Origin: Erythrobacter sp. 34-65-8
GTDB lineage: Bacteria; Pseudomonadota; Alphaproteobacteria; Sphingomonadales; Sphingomonadaceae
NCBI GenBank assembly: GCA_002278985.1
Contig: NCJP01000089.1
Span: 1 to 6,747 of the forward strand
DNA: 6,747 nt
Reading direction: 5' to 3'
Part shown: positions 6,107-6,747 of the stretch, piece by piece
How positions within the stretch are numbered: position 1 is the first letter of the stretch
Layout: each line of letters begins with the position of its first letter
Notes under the pieces: model-generated
Databases searched by the model: none
Seen by the model: only the letters and a program-made list of their open reading frames with translations
What the model was told of the DNA's origin: nothing
Program-made: the position numbers and the translations under genes

Positions 6107-6747
6107 GGCTCGATCACGATCCCGACCGCAGGGTCCACTTCGCCGCGTACCATCGCGGCGAAGTGGTCCCGCGCGGCGGCAAGGCCCTGGTGCCGTTCGA
6201 TCCGCACGGTGTGGCCCAGATCGTCAAGGAAGGCGTGCCAGCTTTCGGCCACGGCCTGGCCGAACCGGTCCGGCCCCAGTTCCTTGACCGCTGCCACGGC
6301 ATGATCCGGGGCGAAGAACAGGGTCGGCGCCGGTCCCGGCAGGTCCGCTGCGCCGCCTTGCCCACGCGCATCGATATGGGTTGCGCCGACCATGCAGGAA
6401 TAACCCAGCGCATCGCCATAGTGGCGGTGCACTGCCCCAAGGACCGCCGCATTGCCGGCGAAATCCACCACCACCGCCGGGCAGACCGGGAGCGTGCCAA
6501 TGGCATCATAGGCGACCACCTCGTCATAGAGCCCGGTCTGCTCGACAAAGGCGACATTGCCGGCCGAAGTCAGCCCGATCCGGCGGACATGGGGCGAGCG
6601 GTGTTTGGCCACGCTGGCAAGGCCCATTGCCGTCTTGGAGCTGGCGCTGGTCATCAGCAGTACGTCGGCCCCGAACCAGTTCTCCCGGCGCATGAAACTC
6701 TCGATCAGGAATCCGGTCTTGAACAGCGGGCCGAAGATCATCCGCTC
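6103..6747 (-). CDS. DUF2855 family protein, C-terminal part (partial, N-terminus outside window)
   Basis: The last 214 codons are visible; the frame stays open to the right edge (Glu-Arg before the first visible Met at 6741), so that Met is internal and not the start. The family is typically about 350 residues, so roughly the N-terminal two fifths is missing. Recognisable DUF2855 blocks are GPLFKTGFLIESFM (visible residues 6-19), MTSASSKTAMG (32-42), GLTSAGNVAFVE (58-69), GLYDEVVAYD (72-81), VVVDFAGNA (92-100) and DALGYSCMVGATH (112-124). The GADVLLMTSASSKT segment followed by alternating beta and alpha blocks resembles a Rossmann-type dinucleotide-binding fold and suggests distant kinship with MDR reductases. 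That is my inference; no reaction is established for the family as far as I know. It converges on the dehydrogenase with a 21-nt gap and carries a strong inverted repeat near its 3' end. Confidence 0.85.
   Translation of the reverse strand, partial: ERMIFGPLFKTGFLIESFMRRENWFGADVLLMTSASSKTAMGLASVAKHRSPHVRRIGLTSAGNVAFVEQTGLYDEVVAYDAIGTLPVCPAVVVDFAGNAAVLGAVHRHYGDALGYSCMVGATHIDARGQGGAADLPGPAPTLFFAPDHAVAAVKELGPDRFGQAVAESWHAFLDDLGHTVRIERHQGLAAARDHFAAMVRGEVDPAVGIVIEP
6131..6170. repeat. 17-bp inverted repeat with 6-nt loop inside the DUF2855 gene
   Basis: Arms at 6131-6147 and 6154-6170 pair at 16 of 17 positions; the single mismatch is T6134 against T6167. The loop is TACCAT (6148-6153). The inner 13 pairs (CCACTTCGCCGCG and its complement) are uninterrupted and GC-rich. 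On the plus strand the stem starts 49 nt after the dehydrogenase stop, where it could end or protect that mRNA. On the minus strand it encodes DHFAAMVRGEVD near the C-terminus of the DUF2855 protein. No T-run follows on either strand. It is the strongest local hairpin I found in the window. Confidence 0.65.

Noticed and set aside
1..6747. Mobile elements, CRISPR arrays, tRNA genes, toxin-antitoxin or defence genes
   Set aside because: No transposase, integrase, spaced direct repeats, tRNA-like cloverleaf or small gene pair was seen; all DNA is accounted for by seven metabolic-type genes and short gaps.

Overview
The window is dense, G+C-rich bacterial chromosome with seven protein genes and almost no spare DNA. 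The protein sequences and strong third-position G/C bias suggest an alphaproteobacterium, probably Sphingomonadales (Erythrobacter/Novosphingobium-like). This taxonomic guess rests on recall of similar proteins, not on a search. I see no tRNA, rRNA, CRISPR array, insertion sequence, integrase or phage gene.

Left block, plus strand (1-2361): the last 39 codons of a class I polyhydroxyalkanoate (PHA) synthase (phaC), then an intracellular PHA depolymerase (phaZ), then an adrenodoxin-reductase-type NADPH:ferredoxin reductase (fprA). The gaps are 39 and 34 nt, so the three are probably co-transcribed. PhaC makes storage polymer, PhaZ releases hydroxyacids from it, and FprA exchanges electrons between NADPH and ferredoxin. 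A 6-bp GC hairpin lies between phaC and phaZ, just before the phaZ ribosome binding site. phaZ probably starts at a TTG codon.

Middle block: an epoxide-hydrolase-type alpha/beta hydrolase on the minus strand (2358-3251) converges on fprA. Their stop codons share one CTAG inside a 12-bp palindrome. A 68-bp divergent spacer separates it from a plus-strand pair: a D-aminoacylase-family amidohydrolase (3320-5074) and an MDR-family NAD(P)-dependent alcohol dehydrogenase/quinone oxidoreductase (5071-6081), coupled through an ATGA overlap. These three enzymes could serve one catabolic or detoxification route, but the substrate cannot be read from the sequence.

Right block: a DUF2855 protein on the minus strand (stop at 6103), with its N-terminus beyond the window, converges on the dehydrogenase. 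Its 3' end carries the strongest DNA structure here, a 17-bp inverted repeat with one mismatch and a 6-nt loop (6131-6170). The 21-nt gap between the two convergent genes has overlapping inverted repeats that contain both stop codons.

Most of the window is ordinary metabolism. The points most worth a second look are the apparent loss of two metal-ligand histidines in the amidohydrolase, the 6131-6170 inverted repeat, and the fact that five of the six CTAG tetranucleotides in the window sit exactly at gene ends. I found no clear evidence of a wholly new system.
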